Origin: an uncultured Prevotella sp.
Lineage (GTDB): Bacteria > Bacteroidota > Bacteroidia > Bacteroidales > Bacteroidaceae
NCBI GenBank assembly: GCA_900770025.1
Contig: CAAGIW010000018.1
Coordinates: 1-7,685 of the forward strand
Length of the DNA: 7,685 bases
Reading direction: 5' to 3'
A model generated the notes under the pieces. The model searched no databases, had not been told where the DNA came from, and saw only the letters and a list, made by a program, of their open reading frames with translations. Of this stretch, positions 7,320-7,685 are shown piece by piece. Every line of letters starts with the position of its first letter. Position 1 is the stretch's first letter. A program made the translations under genes and the position numbers.

Positions 7320-7450
7320 GTTTCCCACGAGAAACAGTTGGTTTCTCAGCCAGAAACTGTTGGTTTCTCGGCCGGAATGCGTTGGTTTCCCGTGCAGAAT
7401 GCTTTGCTTGCCCATGCAGAATGCGCACTGCTTTGGGCAGAAAGGTCCTG
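7320..7450. repeat. Degenerate 22-bp tandem repeat array, about six units
   Basis: Units start near 7320 (21 bp), then at 7341, 7363, 7385, 7407 and 7429 (22 bp each). The clearest units share GTTTCTC, a short linker, GAAAC and GTTG. The 15-bp cores GAAACAGTTGGTTTC (7331-7345) and GAAACTGTTGGTTTC (7353-7367) are 22 bp apart. The next positions in phase read GAATGCGTTGGTTTC (7375), GAATGCTTTGCTTGC (7397) and GAATGCGCACTGCTT (7419), so the units decay from left to right. GAGAAAC (7329-7335) and GTTTCTC (7341-7347) form a perfect 7-bp dyad. Confidence 0.8.
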
Positions 7451-7494
7451 TATTTCCATAGGGAACACCTTCACAAAACCGCTCTTCCTGACAG

Positions 7495-7526
7495 AGAGGC
7501 ACCTGGCTTTGAAGCCTCTTTTTTAT
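7495..7526 (+). terminator. Terminator-like hairpin with no assigned gene
   Basis: AGAGGC (7495-7500) and GCCTCT (7514-7519) form a 6-bp stem with a 13-nt loop; six T (7518-7524 region) and further A/T bases follow directly. This has intrinsic-terminator form on the plus strand. HU already has a much stronger terminator about 370 nt upstream, so this site would have to end read-through or a separate short transcript. The stem is short and the call moderate. Confidence 0.45.
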
Positions 7527-7685
7527 TTATCTAACAACAAGTTTTAACCCAAATCGGCCATTAGACTGTTATGCGCAAACATACTTTCTTTTTGTCATCT
7601 GTCTTTCCGTTTATCAGTTACAATGGAACCCCATTGTGCCCTCAAAACGTAAAGACATCTGTTCAAAAATATAAGCAGTTATCAT

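Larger units (their letters stand above)
7072..7685. other. Right-hand intergenic region, no convincing gene
   Basis: Beyond the HU terminator (7103-7139) this stretch holds a 7-bp hairpin (GAATGGG 7264-7270, CCCATTC 7274-7280), the second 22-bp repeat array (7320-7450), a terminator-like hairpin (7495-7526) and a 7-bp hairpin (ACAATGG 7620-7626, CCATTGT 7631-7637). Open frames of 60-95 codons in 7234-7547 run across the repeat array on both strands and repeat the same peptides in shifting frames, so I do not accept them. At the edge the minus strand has TATTTTTG (7664-7671), a possible -7 element, but no credible gene follows it. Confidence 0.7.

Noticed and set aside
7234..7547. Overlapping open frames of 63-95 codons on both strands
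   Set aside because: They run through a 22-bp repeat, so the same peptides appear in successive frames. None has a promoter, ribosome site or known domain.

Overview
The window looks like ordinary chromosomal DNA of a Bacteroidota bacterium, most likely of the Prevotella/Segatella group. The reasons are: SecD and SecF fused in one 1007-residue chain; promoter-like sites of the Bacteroidota type (TTTG, 19 bp, TAnnTTTG) before most transcription units; translation starts without strong Shine-Dalgarno sequences; and a rhomboid/endonuclease-like gene pair divergent from an HU gene. The genus is inferred, because no rRNA or species marker lies in the window.

Layout from left to right. Positions 1-179 hold a hairpin terminator and a 16-bp tandem repeat. 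Positions 180-887 (minus) encode a membrane-anchored SIMPL-domain protein with its own candidate promoter. The 888-1368 gap holds that promoter, a four-unit 22-bp repeat array and the secDF terminator. Positions 1369-4392 (minus) encode SecDF, with a promoter in the 96-bp gap before it. Positions 4489-5598 (minus) encode a membrane-anchored endonuclease/exonuclease/phosphatase (EEP) family protein, and 5630-6550 (minus) a rhomboid intramembrane protease; these two are 31 bp apart and probably co-transcribed. A divergent promoter region (6551-6798) separates them from an HU DNA-binding protein gene at 6799-7071 (plus), which ends in a strong terminator. Positions 7140-7685 have no convincing gene but hold a second, decayed 22-bp repeat array, a second terminator-like hairpin and some smaller inverted repeats.

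Three of the four predicted proteins on the minus strand are predicted inner-membrane proteins with exported or intramembrane functions, and the fourth (SIMPL) is anchored in the membrane, so the block has an envelope theme. HU is a nucleoid protein that shares only the divergent control region.

No phage, CRISPR, IS transposase, defence system, rRNA or tRNA was recognised. The most interesting signal is non-coding: two intergenic arrays of different sequence have the same 22-bp period and the same pseudo-palindromic 15-bp core (AAAC or a variant, then GTTT), and each lies just beyond an intrinsic terminator. They look like members of one repeat family and could be helically phased protein-binding sites.
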